Shown here one piece after another: positions 11,801 to 20,704 of a DNA stretch of 64,000 nucleotides. Positions within the stretch are counted from its first letter, which is position 1; each line of letters opens with the position of its first letter. The position numbers and the translations under genes are program-made. The stretch is from Sacculina carcini (Eukaryota; Arthropoda; Thecostraca; Sacculinidae): contig OU696596.1 of NCBI GenBank assembly GCA_916048095.2, positions 2,728,195 through 2,792,194 of the forward strand, in the 5' to 3' direction. The notes below the pieces were generated by a model. It worked only from the letters and a program-made list of their open reading frames with translations. It had not been told where the DNA came from and searched no databases.

Positions 11801-13987
11801 ATATATAATTATATATATATATATATTGTAACGAAATTGGTTTTTAACAATTTTAATGCTATTTTGTCCATTTTTTACAAATTTTCAGTACGAATTTTCG
11901 AAGCACTTGAAATTTGCATCAGGAATGTATCAGGAAACACAAGATACCCAAGCATAACTTTAGTCGGTTATATGCCCTTTTCTTATATTTCTAAATATTT
12001 TCTTTTTATGTAGCAAACCGTTTTTTCCTTGATTTTGATATCTCCCGTTCCCTTATTTCTTTCTTTTCTATCTAATTCAGGGGTCCTCAACCTGTGGGTA
12101 ACTCCCCACCGGTGGGGAATGGAAGAGTTGCCAAGTTGGAAGCTAAAGGTCGGACAGAACAGGACAACTATGTGTGTTTTTATCAATTCAAATTCGTTTA
12201 TTTTTTGTCTCAAATGACCTCATGACATTTAATTTGATGTAACAACTGAATTAATAGAATTTATCAGCGCTGTTGTGTGGAAAAGGAAGAGATGGTTCAT
12301 TAAAAAGTGGGGAATCAGAGAAAAAAGGTTGAGAACCATTGCTCTAATTCATAACTTTGCTCATTTTTATGTTTTTTGTTGTTTTCTTCCCATACCATAC
12401 TTTTTCTGGTCACTTCGACTGCATGGGCGCAGTGCATTATTGATAATGTGAATACAGTAGCAATGTGTGTGCGTGCGTGTGTATGTGTTTGTGGGTGTTG
12501 GTAATATTTTTAAGTACTGCTTATTCGAACAAGCTGTAAGCACGTGAACGCCTTATAGAGGTCGTTAAATATTTTGTTCCATTTGAAACTAGAATATATT
12601 TGAAATTTTATTTAAATTCTAGAGGATTTATTGCACTTTATATTTTTTTATGAATACATGTAATTCTATTTAAATTACATAATTAAATTCTGTTTATATC
12701 TAACTTAAATTATTATTTGAACTCTTGTCTTTTTTCGATCAGGTGTCGCTGATGGAGCGAAAGTTTGAGAGCAGCTTTTCATCGCGCTACACTCTCGCCG
12801 GTGAATCGCGTTGGTACATCAACCTCGGATCTTACAACTACCTGGGTTTCGGAGGCGTGGGAACATGTTCGCGCCAAGCCGAACTCGCCGCTCGCAATTA
12901 CGGCATAGGTGGAGCCAGTGTGCGACAAGAGGTCGGCACTCAACGATTGCATGTACAGCTGGAAGCGCTGGTGGCCGAATTCCTAGGGGTCGAGGATGCC
13001 ATCACTTTTGGCATGGGCTTCGCCACCAACTCCATGAACCTTCCCGGCATCGTTCACTCGGGCTGTCTGGTGCTGAGCGACAAAATGAATCATGCATCAA
13101 TCATTCTGGGCATGAGACTATCAGGAGCGACCATTCGCGTATTCGAGCACAACGATATGGTCGACCTGGAACGGCAGTTGATCCGGGCGGTAACCAGTGA
13201 CAGCCGTCGCTGGAGCAAGATCCTCATCGTGGTCGAAGGAATCTACAGCATGGAAGGATCTCTGGTTCGTCTGCCCGACGTTATTCGACTGAAAAAACGC
13301 TACGGCGCCTATCTATATCTGGACGAGGCGCACAGCATTGGCGCCCTCGGAAAAAGTGGTCGCGGAGTGATCGAACACTTTGGATGTCGTCCGCAGGACG
13401 TTGACGTGCTGATGGGAACTTTCACCAAGAGTTTCGGCGCTGCCGGAGGATACATTGGCGGAAACAGATCTCTGGTCGGACATTTGCGCGCCCAAAGCCA
13501 GTCGGCAGCTTACGCGTGTGCCATGCCTCCGGCTGTTTGTCAGCAAGTTATGAGTTCCATGAGGATAATCATGGGTCTGGACGGTACACGCTGTGGCCGC
13601 GATAAAATCGAGGCTTTGGCCGCCAACGCCGTCTACTTCCGAAGACGTCTGCGTCAGCTGGGATTCATTGTGTACGGCGATGACGCTTCGCCAGTGGTAC
13701 CTCTGATGTCGTTCTTTGTCAGCAAAACAGCGGCTCTATATCGTCGTCTTAAAGATCATAGCATTGCTGCCGCCGTAATAGCGTATCCGGCAACTCCGCT
13801 GGACGCCGCCCGAGCCCGCTTCTGCCTGTCGGCTTCTCACACTCGTCAACAGCTGGACTATGTGCTTCAAGTGCTAGACAAGCTGGGCGACGAGCTGGAA
13901 ATCAAATACAGCAAGCGGAGTCGTGAGTGTGGCGCTTCCTCAGCTCTGCCGTCCAATACAGCCTCCCTGCCAGAAACTGTCCACTGA
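5819..13987 (+). CDS. SPTLC2: Serine palmitoyltransferase, long-chain base subunit 2 type
   Basis: Five exons: 5819-5970, 7881-8073, 9766-9943, 10588-10745, 12743-13987. All have GT-AG borders and matching phases (2,0,1,0), giving 641 residues. The enzyme condenses serine with acyl-CoA in the ER membrane, the first step of sphingolipid synthesis. Exon 5 holds the PLP-dependent core: GSYNYLGF, NHAS, the DEAHSIGALG aspartate and the PLP lysine in GTFTKSFGAAGGYIGG (about residue 456). Exon 4 (FHYRNIFRRWQDCFCNPI) aligns with the human stretch ahead of the catalytic domain, and the exon 4/5 junction aligns without a gap. The first ~120 residues (exons 1-2) are acidic and Ser/Thr-rich, make the protein ~80 residues longer than human SPTLC2, and match nothing I know. 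The usual N-terminal membrane helix is weak here (RYINFSLRLLKIVGTIN). Confidence 0.92.
6053..6397 (+). mobile_element. SINE-A (tRNA-Val-derived), young copy with 12-bp target duplication
   Basis: The head resembles tRNA-Val with a CAC anticodon loop (CTCACAA between CCCGC and GCGGG) and contains A- and B-box-like pol III promoter motifs. A body of ~250 bp and a TTTAACC-type tail follow. TTGAAGCTGAAC occurs perfectly on both sides (6041-6052 and 6398-6409), as expected for LINE-mediated insertion. It lies in SPTLC2 intron 1. Confidence 0.85.
9232..9553 (-). mobile_element. SINE-A (tRNA-Val-derived), full-length copy
   Basis: Same family as 6053-6397, reversed. The tRNA-like head is at 9480-9553 and the tail near 9235. 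Flanks share AAATA(G)AAGGTTCA with one indel, a slightly decayed target duplication. It lies in SPTLC2 intron 2. Confidence 0.85.
10115..10376. mobile_element. hAT-like MITE, family 1
   Basis: Terminal inverted repeats CAATGGTTGTTAACC / GGTTAAGAACCACCG. The 8-bp flanks GTTTAGAC and GTTTAAAA match at 6 of 8 positions. It shares an internal segment (CCCCACCGGTGGGGAA) with the copies at 12078 and 31373. It lies in SPTLC2 intron 3. Confidence 0.75.
10985..11006. repeat. 22-nt C homopolymer
   Basis: Uninterrupted run of C on the + strand in SPTLC2 intron 4. The length is likely to vary between individuals and sequencing runs. Confidence 0.9.
11053..11230. mobile_element. MITE with TA target duplication, 178 bp
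   Basis: Near-perfect terminal inverted repeats opening CCGTATATTTCGGCGTATAA at both ends, flanked by TA (11051-11052 and 11231-11232). Size and TA duplication fit a non-autonomous Tc1/mariner-type element. It lies in SPTLC2 intron 4. Confidence 0.8.
12078..12341. mobile_element. hAT-like MITE, family 1, inverted copy
   Basis: Inverted relative to 10115-10376, with ends CAGGGGTCCTCAACC and GGTTGAGAACCATTG. Flanking 8-mers ATCTAATT and CTCTAATT match at 7 of 8. It lies in SPTLC2 intron 4. Confidence 0.8.
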
Positions 13988-14275
13988 TCAATCTGTTATC
14001 GACTGAGGACCATGTGATAATTTACCGCACCGGTAGTTCCGACTAGTGCTACTATAACAACAACAAAAACAACAATAACGATATTTTTTCTCAAGCGCAC
14101 ATCATACATAATACAACATTGACATTTACGATTGGTTTACAGCGTTGGGTTGTGATTTATTCGTTATCACGGGCGTTTTTTCAAACTAAAAGAATATGAA
14201 GACTTCTGGTTGGAATTACCATCGAATACAATACACCATAGCGTACAAAACGCCTTTGCCAAATACCATGAACGA

Positions 14276-14385
14276 GAGGGGCAGTGCAGTAACAGCCGCC
14301 CCCCGAAACCCCGGCCGTGGGGCCCCGAATGTTGGGGACCCCGTTGCTTCACGCATGATATTAAAATTTATCATATTTATTATGT
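14276..14385 (+). repeat. GC-rich dispersed repeat, copy 1
   Basis: A ~110-bp block (GGGGCCCCGAAT core, then CACGCATGATAT) that recurs in inverted orientation at 19976-20090. It lies in the 3' UTR or flank of SPTLC2. Its type is unknown. Confidence 0.7.
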
Positions 14386-14445
14386 ATAGCCTTTACCTTT
14401 TTGCTAAGACGTTTTCACCTGAGCTTGTATTATGTGATAATGTCT

Positions 14446-14451
14446 AATAAA
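14446..14451 (+). terminator. Poly(A) signal, SPTLC2
   Basis: AATAAA about 460 nt downstream of the stop codon at 13985-13987. No earlier AATAAA was seen. Confidence 0.45.
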
Positions 14452-14459
14452 TAGATTAA

Positions 14460-15170
14460 TTATTTGGTGCTTTATTTATATTGGGGGCCTCAAGTGCTGC
14501 CTTCGGGGGGGGCATAAGTCCTCGCAACGGCTCTGTAGAGGGGTCAAGTGGGTCATTACCCCAATAAAGTAACTCTATACTGGATTATATAACTCAGTCA
14601 GTCAGACCCCATATCAAGTATAATCTTCGCAATCAAAGCTTTACCCAGGCGTAAAAAACAGTTGCACAGCGACCACAAGCGTGTCCAGAGGGGGACATCC
14701 GGGCCCACAATCAAATATGCCTATACAGCAAATAGCGCATTTAAGCCAACATAGATTCGACAGAATTGTGTGTGTATGTTAGTATGTGTGATTGGGTGTA
14801 TATATGGGTGTGTGTGGACACAGTCTGGTACGTTCACTGGAGATTATTAATCATATAAACCCGATCATATAGGCAACTTTATATAGTAATGCACAACATT
14901 GAGGTTTTCCACACACAAAAATGAAAAATCAATAAGTCTCTTATGCGTGAGCGTAGAATTTATGGGTGCTCCAGTTGTGGCACACATTGTGTTCTAGGAA
15001 GTCGTACAAATGTCGCCACGGATTCGTCCAGACGCCGTCGCTACCGACGATACCCTTTGTCGTTGCCGACGACACAAGGTCTGGATTAGCCACTGACTGT
15101 TATTGATCGGATCGCACTCGGTCCGCACACGTGCGTGTGTGTGTGTGTGTCAAGTATTATCGATAGCTGT
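14460..15170. other. Intergenic between SPTLC2 and the InaF-motif gene
   Basis: Contains G-rich low-complexity sequence near 14485-14515 and short GT runs near 14770 and 15135. No gene seen. Confidence 0.5.
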
Positions 15171-15175
15171 GAGTC

Positions 15176-15183
15176 TATATAAC
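15176..15183 (+). promoter_or_regulatory. TATA box candidate, InaF-motif gene
   Basis: TATATAAC lies 134 bp upstream of the ATG at 15317, preceded by a GT repeat. Confidence 0.4.
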
Positions 15184-15316
15184 TAGCTAGCTAAGCAGAT
15201 CATTTGTTTAATGTAGATAAGCTTTGACGGGACGAAAAGAGACAAACAATTTAAAGAGAAGAAGAGAGAGAGAAAAGATATTTGAACAAGAGAAAGAAGA
15301 ATTAGAAGATAGCAAG

Positions 15317-16473
15317 ATGACGGCCAGTGATTCGGAGATGGAATCAGATGCCGCCATGGACGAGAACATTGAAACTCTGGAGCCAAAGGTGGTCAACACC
15401 AAATTCATCAAGATCCTCACGGTTATTGGCTATATGATATGCGTATCGTCCGCCGGCATCATGTTGTCGCTGTACTACATTTTTCTGTGGGACCCGTACA
15501 GCTCGATGGCCACCTCACAGGCGTTGACAGCAGCCGCTTCGACATCGGCAAGATCGGCGGTGGGAGCCGGCACGCTGAGCCACGAGTGCGCCAAACACAT
15601 TGAACAGGCGCTCCACAAAGCCAGTGAGTGGGTTGACTAGAGATACATGCCGCGACATAGCGCTGGGGTGTCATAGAAGTACTGCCGAAAAGGACGTAGT
15701 CTTCTTATGCCAAACAAGTCCTAGCTAGAGTAAGTCTTTTGAAACAGTAGAATTTGATTGCCATAAACTCAACAACTTGTCCCAAATAACAAAAATTATT
15801 TCGTTATCAATTTAGGATATATTGTTTTTATGAAAAACGGGAATTATTTCACCAATTCTAGCTTGAATACAGCTTAGAATATGAATATCTCGGTTGAGTG
15901 TACCGATAGCTCAATGTTATACTTCTGAAGTCTTCTCACTTTTGTCAGTTGTTTGTGATCAGCTAATTGAACGTTGACTGGAAAGAGCAAAGTCCCACCA
16001 AGCCAGGCCAAACATATCTGGTAAAGTCTTCTCAAGCAACTAGACCCGTTGTCCCAATCTAAGGTTCATGGACTACATAAAACCACAATAGGATTCCGAG
16101 AATCCACGATGTCCCCCACTGTCAAACATCGGCAACTTCTAGAGCACTGTGGTTAAAAATTGGCAACAGAATGTACAGCAATATTTTTCATATAACATGC
16201 ACTCAACAACTGATTTCATAAAAATCGCAAAAATCAAGACATCACATTAGACTCCAAACTGTTCCGAATGATCGTCTTTGAAATTCTGCTCCATATAATG
16301 TTTCCAATTGCCGTCTTCTTTTCTTTACAAGTCCTTTGTGATGAGATATAATGTGTTTTTGCTTTGTCTGCGCAGATTCAGCGGGTGCACTTGAAGCGAA
16401 ACCTTTATACGCCCACGTGGACTTGACTGCCAACGGCTACAATGTTCAAGGGACGTCAGCCCAAGGAAGTTAA
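15317..16473 (+). CDS. InaF-motif-containing small membrane protein
   Basis: Two exons, 15317-15623 and 16376-16473 (phase 1; donor GTGAGT, acceptor TGCGCAG), give 134 residues. The InaF motif is clear at about residues 29-60: KFIKILTVIGYMICVSSAG, then a helix ending LSLYYIFLWDP, the family hallmark. Drosophila InaF supports TRP channel function; vertebrates have INAFM1/2. Without the splice, exon 1 would read only to EWVD and stop; joining exon 2 adds a plausible tail ending TSAQGS. The frame stays open upstream of the ATG, but 15317 is the first Met. AATAAA at 16832 is a likely 3' end. Confidence 0.85.
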
Positions 16474-16831
16474 GCAACGTGAACGAATCGATCGATGAAA
16501 ATGTGCCGAAATCAACCGCCTTGTGAATTTACAATGCCTGAGACGTTCTGGAATTTCCGCGAAATTCAATGCAATTTTAGTGAAGCTCCCGCCAGAAACC
16601 CAGGATGACCTAATTGAACTGCTGTGCTTGAAAAGTCTCATTCAGACACGAAATTGTGATATTCAAACATTCAACTAATGACATTGTGACTCATGCATTG
16701 ATATCGGAGTGTTATACGAGTATTAATTGATCAAATATTCTCCGTCTGGTTGTGAATAGCACTAAATTAGAAATATCCTATGGAAATCCGCCGTCTCCGC
16801 ATGCAAAAAAAGTTTATTGAAAGAAGTAAAG

Positions 16832-16837
16832 AATAAA
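16832..16837 (+). terminator. Poly(A) signal, InaF-motif gene
   Basis: AATAAA about 360 nt after the stop codon. Confidence 0.4.
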
Positions 16838-17302
16838 CCAGCGTTGATATACATATAGACATTATAGACACTACAATCATAAATATGATTATTAAATGAT
16901 TCGAACTTTATGCACCGTTGATAAATCAAATATATCTATCGAAAAATAACTTGTTTCTATTCTGCAATAATATATTTTTATGAGGTCGAATTTTTATTTA
17001 AAAACTAAAAAAGACTTAGCCTTCTTCATGAAAGAGACTGGGTACGCGTGTGCTGTTTAGTATTTTCTGGGTGCGCCTATGATCAGAAACAGCTGTGCTG
17101 TTCTACGTACTGTAACATACACACACACACACACACACACATGTACGCGTATATGCACGTGTGAATGCAGAGGTTAAAGACATATTTCTTATGGAGCTTA
17201 GATATTTGTAATATTCCAATCTTACAATATTGTTATTTGGGTTTTCTTGTTTTTATCACAATATATTTTTTTATGAAAAATCAACATGATCGCAAACACA
17301 GT

Positions 17303-17456
17303 CACACACACACATACGTACACACACGTACACACACACACACACACGTACACACACACACACATGCACACGTACGAGCACCTTCATAACACACACACAC
17401 ACACACACACATACACACACATACATACGCACAGACATACAGACACACAGACAGAC
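17303..17456. repeat. (CA)n-rich microsatellite cluster
   Basis: CA runs interrupted by CGTA and CATA units. Confidence 0.9.
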
Positions 17457-17550
17457 AAAAACTTGTAGACACTGACAGATTGAATAATGCACCGGTTGTG
17501 AGAACAGAGGCGTATCAAAGACGGAGCACACAAAGATTGATTGATTAAGC

Positions 17551-17730
17551 CAGTGGTTCCCAACCGGCAGTGTGATCCCGGACCCTAGTAAAAACCTAGT
17601 TTTGCTTAATCCTACAATTACCTAACGTTTACAATTACAAATACGTATACCTATCAAGAATCCCGAGTGTTCCAGAAATTATTGCTGATTTGAAGGCGGT
17701 GCAAACACTGAAACAGGTTGAGAACCACTG
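17551..17730. mobile_element. hAT-like MITE, 180 bp
   Basis: Ends CAGTGGTTCCCAACC / GGTTGAGAACCACTG. Flanks GATTAAGC and GATAAAAC match at 6 of 8 positions. Confidence 0.75.
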
Positions 17731-17837
17731 GATAAAACACGCAACACGTCTATCAGCAAATCCTTGTCAACACACTAAAACATTGCTTTATATATGCGCG
17801 CGTTTGAAACTGTCTGTATGTGTATGTATCTCTCTCT

Positions 17838-17941
17838 CTGTGTGTGTGTGTGTGTGTATGTGTGTGTGTGTGTATGTGTGTGTGTGTGTGTGTGTATGTG
17901 TGTGTGTGTGTGTTTATGTGTGTGTGTGTGTATGTGTGTGC
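17838..17941. repeat. (GT)n microsatellite
   Basis: GT runs with TATG interruptions. Confidence 0.9.
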
Positions 17942-18010
17942 TTTTGTGTGACAGCGTCGACCCTGAAGTCAGTGCATGTGGTGTGTTCAGGTTGTGAGGG
18001 ATTGTGTGTG

Positions 18011-18066
18011 TGCATGTGTTAGTGTGCATGTGTTAGTGTGCATGTGTTAGTGTGCATGTGTTAGTG
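18011..18066. repeat. 14-bp tandem repeat, four perfect copies
   Basis: TGCATGTGTTAGTG repeated four times without change. Confidence 0.9.
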
Positions 18067-18168
18067 TGTGTGTGTGTGTATGTGTGAGCGAGCTGCTGTG
18101 TTTTCGCTATGTGTGCCGTTTGCAAGCACCATTGTATTGTTGCATGACTTTTTCTACCGTCTGCAGGA

Positions 18169-18248
18169 TGCAAAGGAAGGTGCGGTGTTGACAAATACGG
18201 TCTTGCAAATACGGCTTCAACATTTTGTTGTGCAATCTCCATGAAGCT
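18169..18248 (+). other. Orphan exon-like segment
   Basis: Bounded by a good acceptor (pyrimidines then GTCTGCAG) and a good donor (CTG|GTGAGT). One frame is open throughout and Cys-rich (CKGRCG, FCC); a second ends in a stop and could be a terminal exon. No partner exon was found and I do not recognise it. The opposite strand also has weak splice-like borders. Confidence 0.25.
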
Positions 18249-18506
18249 GGTGAGTTTTCAGATAGCAATGCCAGAGTTATGTGGTTAAGAGGAATTTTGT
18301 GCGGTTACACTCAGATTATCAACTATCCATGAATCTGTACATAAAATGAATCACAATGCTATTTTTTCTACTCAGATAGTTTCGGATAAATATCCTATTG
18401 TTTTCATTGTCTGGAGTATAAGGAATAAGTCTTCAACTCAGACTTTCACAGCTGCAGTTCTAAGAGCGAATTCCTCTAGGTTTTATAGTTGAAAATTTAA
18501 AAGCCA

Positions 18507-18820
18507 CAATTGACAGCTGCTACACGGGAAGAAGTCGAAGCTTATGAACACACACAGGTGTGTCCCGTGTAGCTCACTACCACCGCAGAACCGACCTTCT
18601 CCACGCTATGACGCCACAAGGACGGAAGACGTATTAGAGAGGGCCACCTCCCCAGAATGCATGAAACAACACATGACTGATATCTGGTACCATTTATTGC
18701 TGGGTGGACAGGGGTTGTTGGATTATAGAATTATCCCAATGAAACTGTCTTCCGCCGGGCTTCAAACCACGGACCTCCCGCTTGTGAGGCGGGTGTGCTA
18801 CCACTACACCACTGAGTCCA
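18507..18820 (-). mobile_element. SINE-A (tRNA-Val-derived), full-length copy
   Basis: Same body and head as 6053-6397, reversed. Flanks share GGTTT(T)ATAGTT with one indel. Confidence 0.85.
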
Positions 18821-18966
18821 GTGGTTTATAGTTATAGTTAGTTTAGTTTGAAATTAAACTTCCAAATAATTATAGGCTTAAAGATATGTCCCAATATGTT
18901 TGACTTCGATAGGATGTCAGATATACAGATATAATGTCACTGCAAATCGTCCTACTGTGTACTCAC

Positions 18967-19106
18967 GACGGCCCTTGTTGACGCGGGCAGGCCAACACTT
19001 TCCAGTACGTCAACCGTCTCCTGGAGGATGCCGGCGCTGTACATCAACTGCGATGAAGCGAGCGTTTTCACAGTCCCATAAGGATCGTAATTTGTTGTTG
19101 ATGATT
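18967..19106 (-). other. Orphan coding exon candidate, minus strand
   Basis: Reading on the minus strand, a pyrimidine-containing acceptor ends at 19107 and the donor is GTGAGT at 18966-18961. The single open frame (two leading nt, then 46 codons) includes YDPYGTVKTL and ETVDVLESVGLPAS and has the composition of real protein. I could not find phase-compatible neighbours in the window. The family is unknown. Confidence 0.35.
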
Positions 19107-19214
19107 CTATTGCATCATTAAGGGAAAAGATTGAGTGAATTAGTACCAAAAAACAGGACAGAGCGTATATACCATTTAAATCAGGGGTTTTCAATCTTTT
19201 GATGGTGCCATACC

Positions 19215-19805
19215 CCTGATAGATTGACGAATATGGTCACTGTGGCTTAATTGTAATGGTGTAACGATGTGTACATGGGAGTGTAAGTTTGCGCGTATGG
19301 TTGAGTGATTGTAGAGTGTGAGAGGTGCGTACTTGTGTGAATGGATTCTTGTGTGATGGAGGAGTGTGCAAGATCGCAAGTGTTGAGTGTCAGGTGTCGT
19401 GGTGGCGTTGGTTTGCTCTGCATGTGTATGTGAGTGTGTGTGTGCGTATGCAATGGTGTCCTTGTTTTGTACTCTGAGTTCGTGGAGGGAGTCGTGTTCG
19501 GGCGTGTTCGCTGTGCGGTGTGGTCTTGTAGGCACGCGTGGGACATCGCTGCCCCACGCGCGCCTATCTTTTAATTCATGTTGATGCAGTGTAGATGAAG
19601 TGTATCCGCGTACTGGATGCTCGTCAGGCAGGTTCCGCAAGAATATGTCCAGTCTCGACTTGAAAGCTTCAACGTTAATATTCGTTCTGCAGCCGTCGTT
19701 GGAAAATTGTGTCTCACACATGTTCGACCGATTTTCTTGCTGATACGGGGCCCAACACGGAGCATTTGAGATTATGAACATATGAATCCTTGGAGGATTT
19801 TCCAA
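19215..19805 (-). mobile_element. LINE 3' fragment (reverse-transcriptase C-terminus)
   Basis: The minus-strand frame contains VEAFKSRLDIFLRNLPDEHP, the pattern that closes many L2/CR1-type reverse-transcriptase ORFs. The sequence after it is His/Thr-rich low complexity. Confidence 0.5.
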
Positions 19806-19975
19806 ATATGAATGATCTTTCTCTTCTCCTTTGCTGAGAGTAAAGTCACAGCCGTCTCAGTCGTTCCCAGTAGTTAAAGCCATTATAAATATAACACCAT
19901 TATAGTAGAGATACGACTTTGAGAAAATGCAGTTACGAACAGCCCCTCGGTCTCCTGGGGACTTTCGGTACTTTT

Positions 19976-20090
19976 ATGCGCTAATTTATGATAAATTTCG
20001 ATATCATGCGTGAGGCAACGGGGCCCCTCAACACTCGGGCCCCCGGGTCGCGGGGCGCTGGGGGCTGTTGCTACGGCTCCGGTCTTACAG
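19976..20090 (-). repeat. GC-rich dispersed repeat, copy 2 (inverted)
   Basis: Reverse complement aligns with 14276-14385, sharing CACGCATGATAT and CCCCGTTGC. It abuts the MITE that starts at 20099. Confidence 0.7.
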
Positions 20091-20098
20091 CACTCATG

Positions 20099-20663
20099 GG
20101 GCGTGTTTCATTATCACTAACGTAAGTGCTGAAGGAAGTTGATTGAAGTGAACGGATAATGAAACACTTTGTGAAGTGATACATCAATGACGATTGTTTG
20201 ACTATTTTGAACAGCTGAGTGCGAATAAACCCACTAACTTTCTGGTCCAAATAATTTGTTTTGCTTCATTTTCATCATTTGCATTATGCTTTCTGTTGAT
20301 TTGCTGAATTTTAGTTCATGGATTCATTAATTCCATATGGAACTGCGCTAATCTAAGCATTCTCGGATTTACACAAATACCACACAAATACTTTAAGCCG
20401 TCCGCTATGACGAACAAAATACTCACAGAAAATATATTATATATTATATAGTCCTCAACAAATATATTCTATTCCTCTATTCAATTCCAAAACAAACAGC
20501 ACACGGGAAAAGGATGTCGCTAAACCGCAATGTTTGCCTAATGCCTTCTGCTTCAAGCCTTCCGAGTGAAGCGCAGTGAAGTACTTCACTCCACCTTCAG
20601 CATTGATAATGTAACACTGTGAAGCGCTTCCTAGCGCTTCAGCATTGATAATGAAACACGCCC
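20099..20663. mobile_element. 565-bp MITE with 3-bp target duplication
   Basis: Perfect 18-bp terminal inverted repeats (GGGCGTGTTTCATTATCA and its complement) are flanked by ATG at 20096-20098 and 20664-20666. A 3-bp duplication fits a PIF/Harbinger-type element. It sits just upstream of the copper transporter gene. Confidence 0.75.
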
Positions 20664-20704
20664 ATGGTTTCGTGTGACTTGCATTCTCAGATGAGGTGAT
20701 TACA

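Noticed and set aside
15224..15640. InaF protein starting upstream at 15224 and ending EWVD
   Set aside because: 15224 is a TTG; the first ATG is 15317. The EWVD end reads through a good GTGAGT donor, and a phase-matched final exon exists at 16376.
19191..19546. His/Thr-rich minus-strand gene
   Set aside because: Only the FKSRLDIF...PDEHP part has character, and that is a LINE reverse-transcriptase end; the rest is low complexity.
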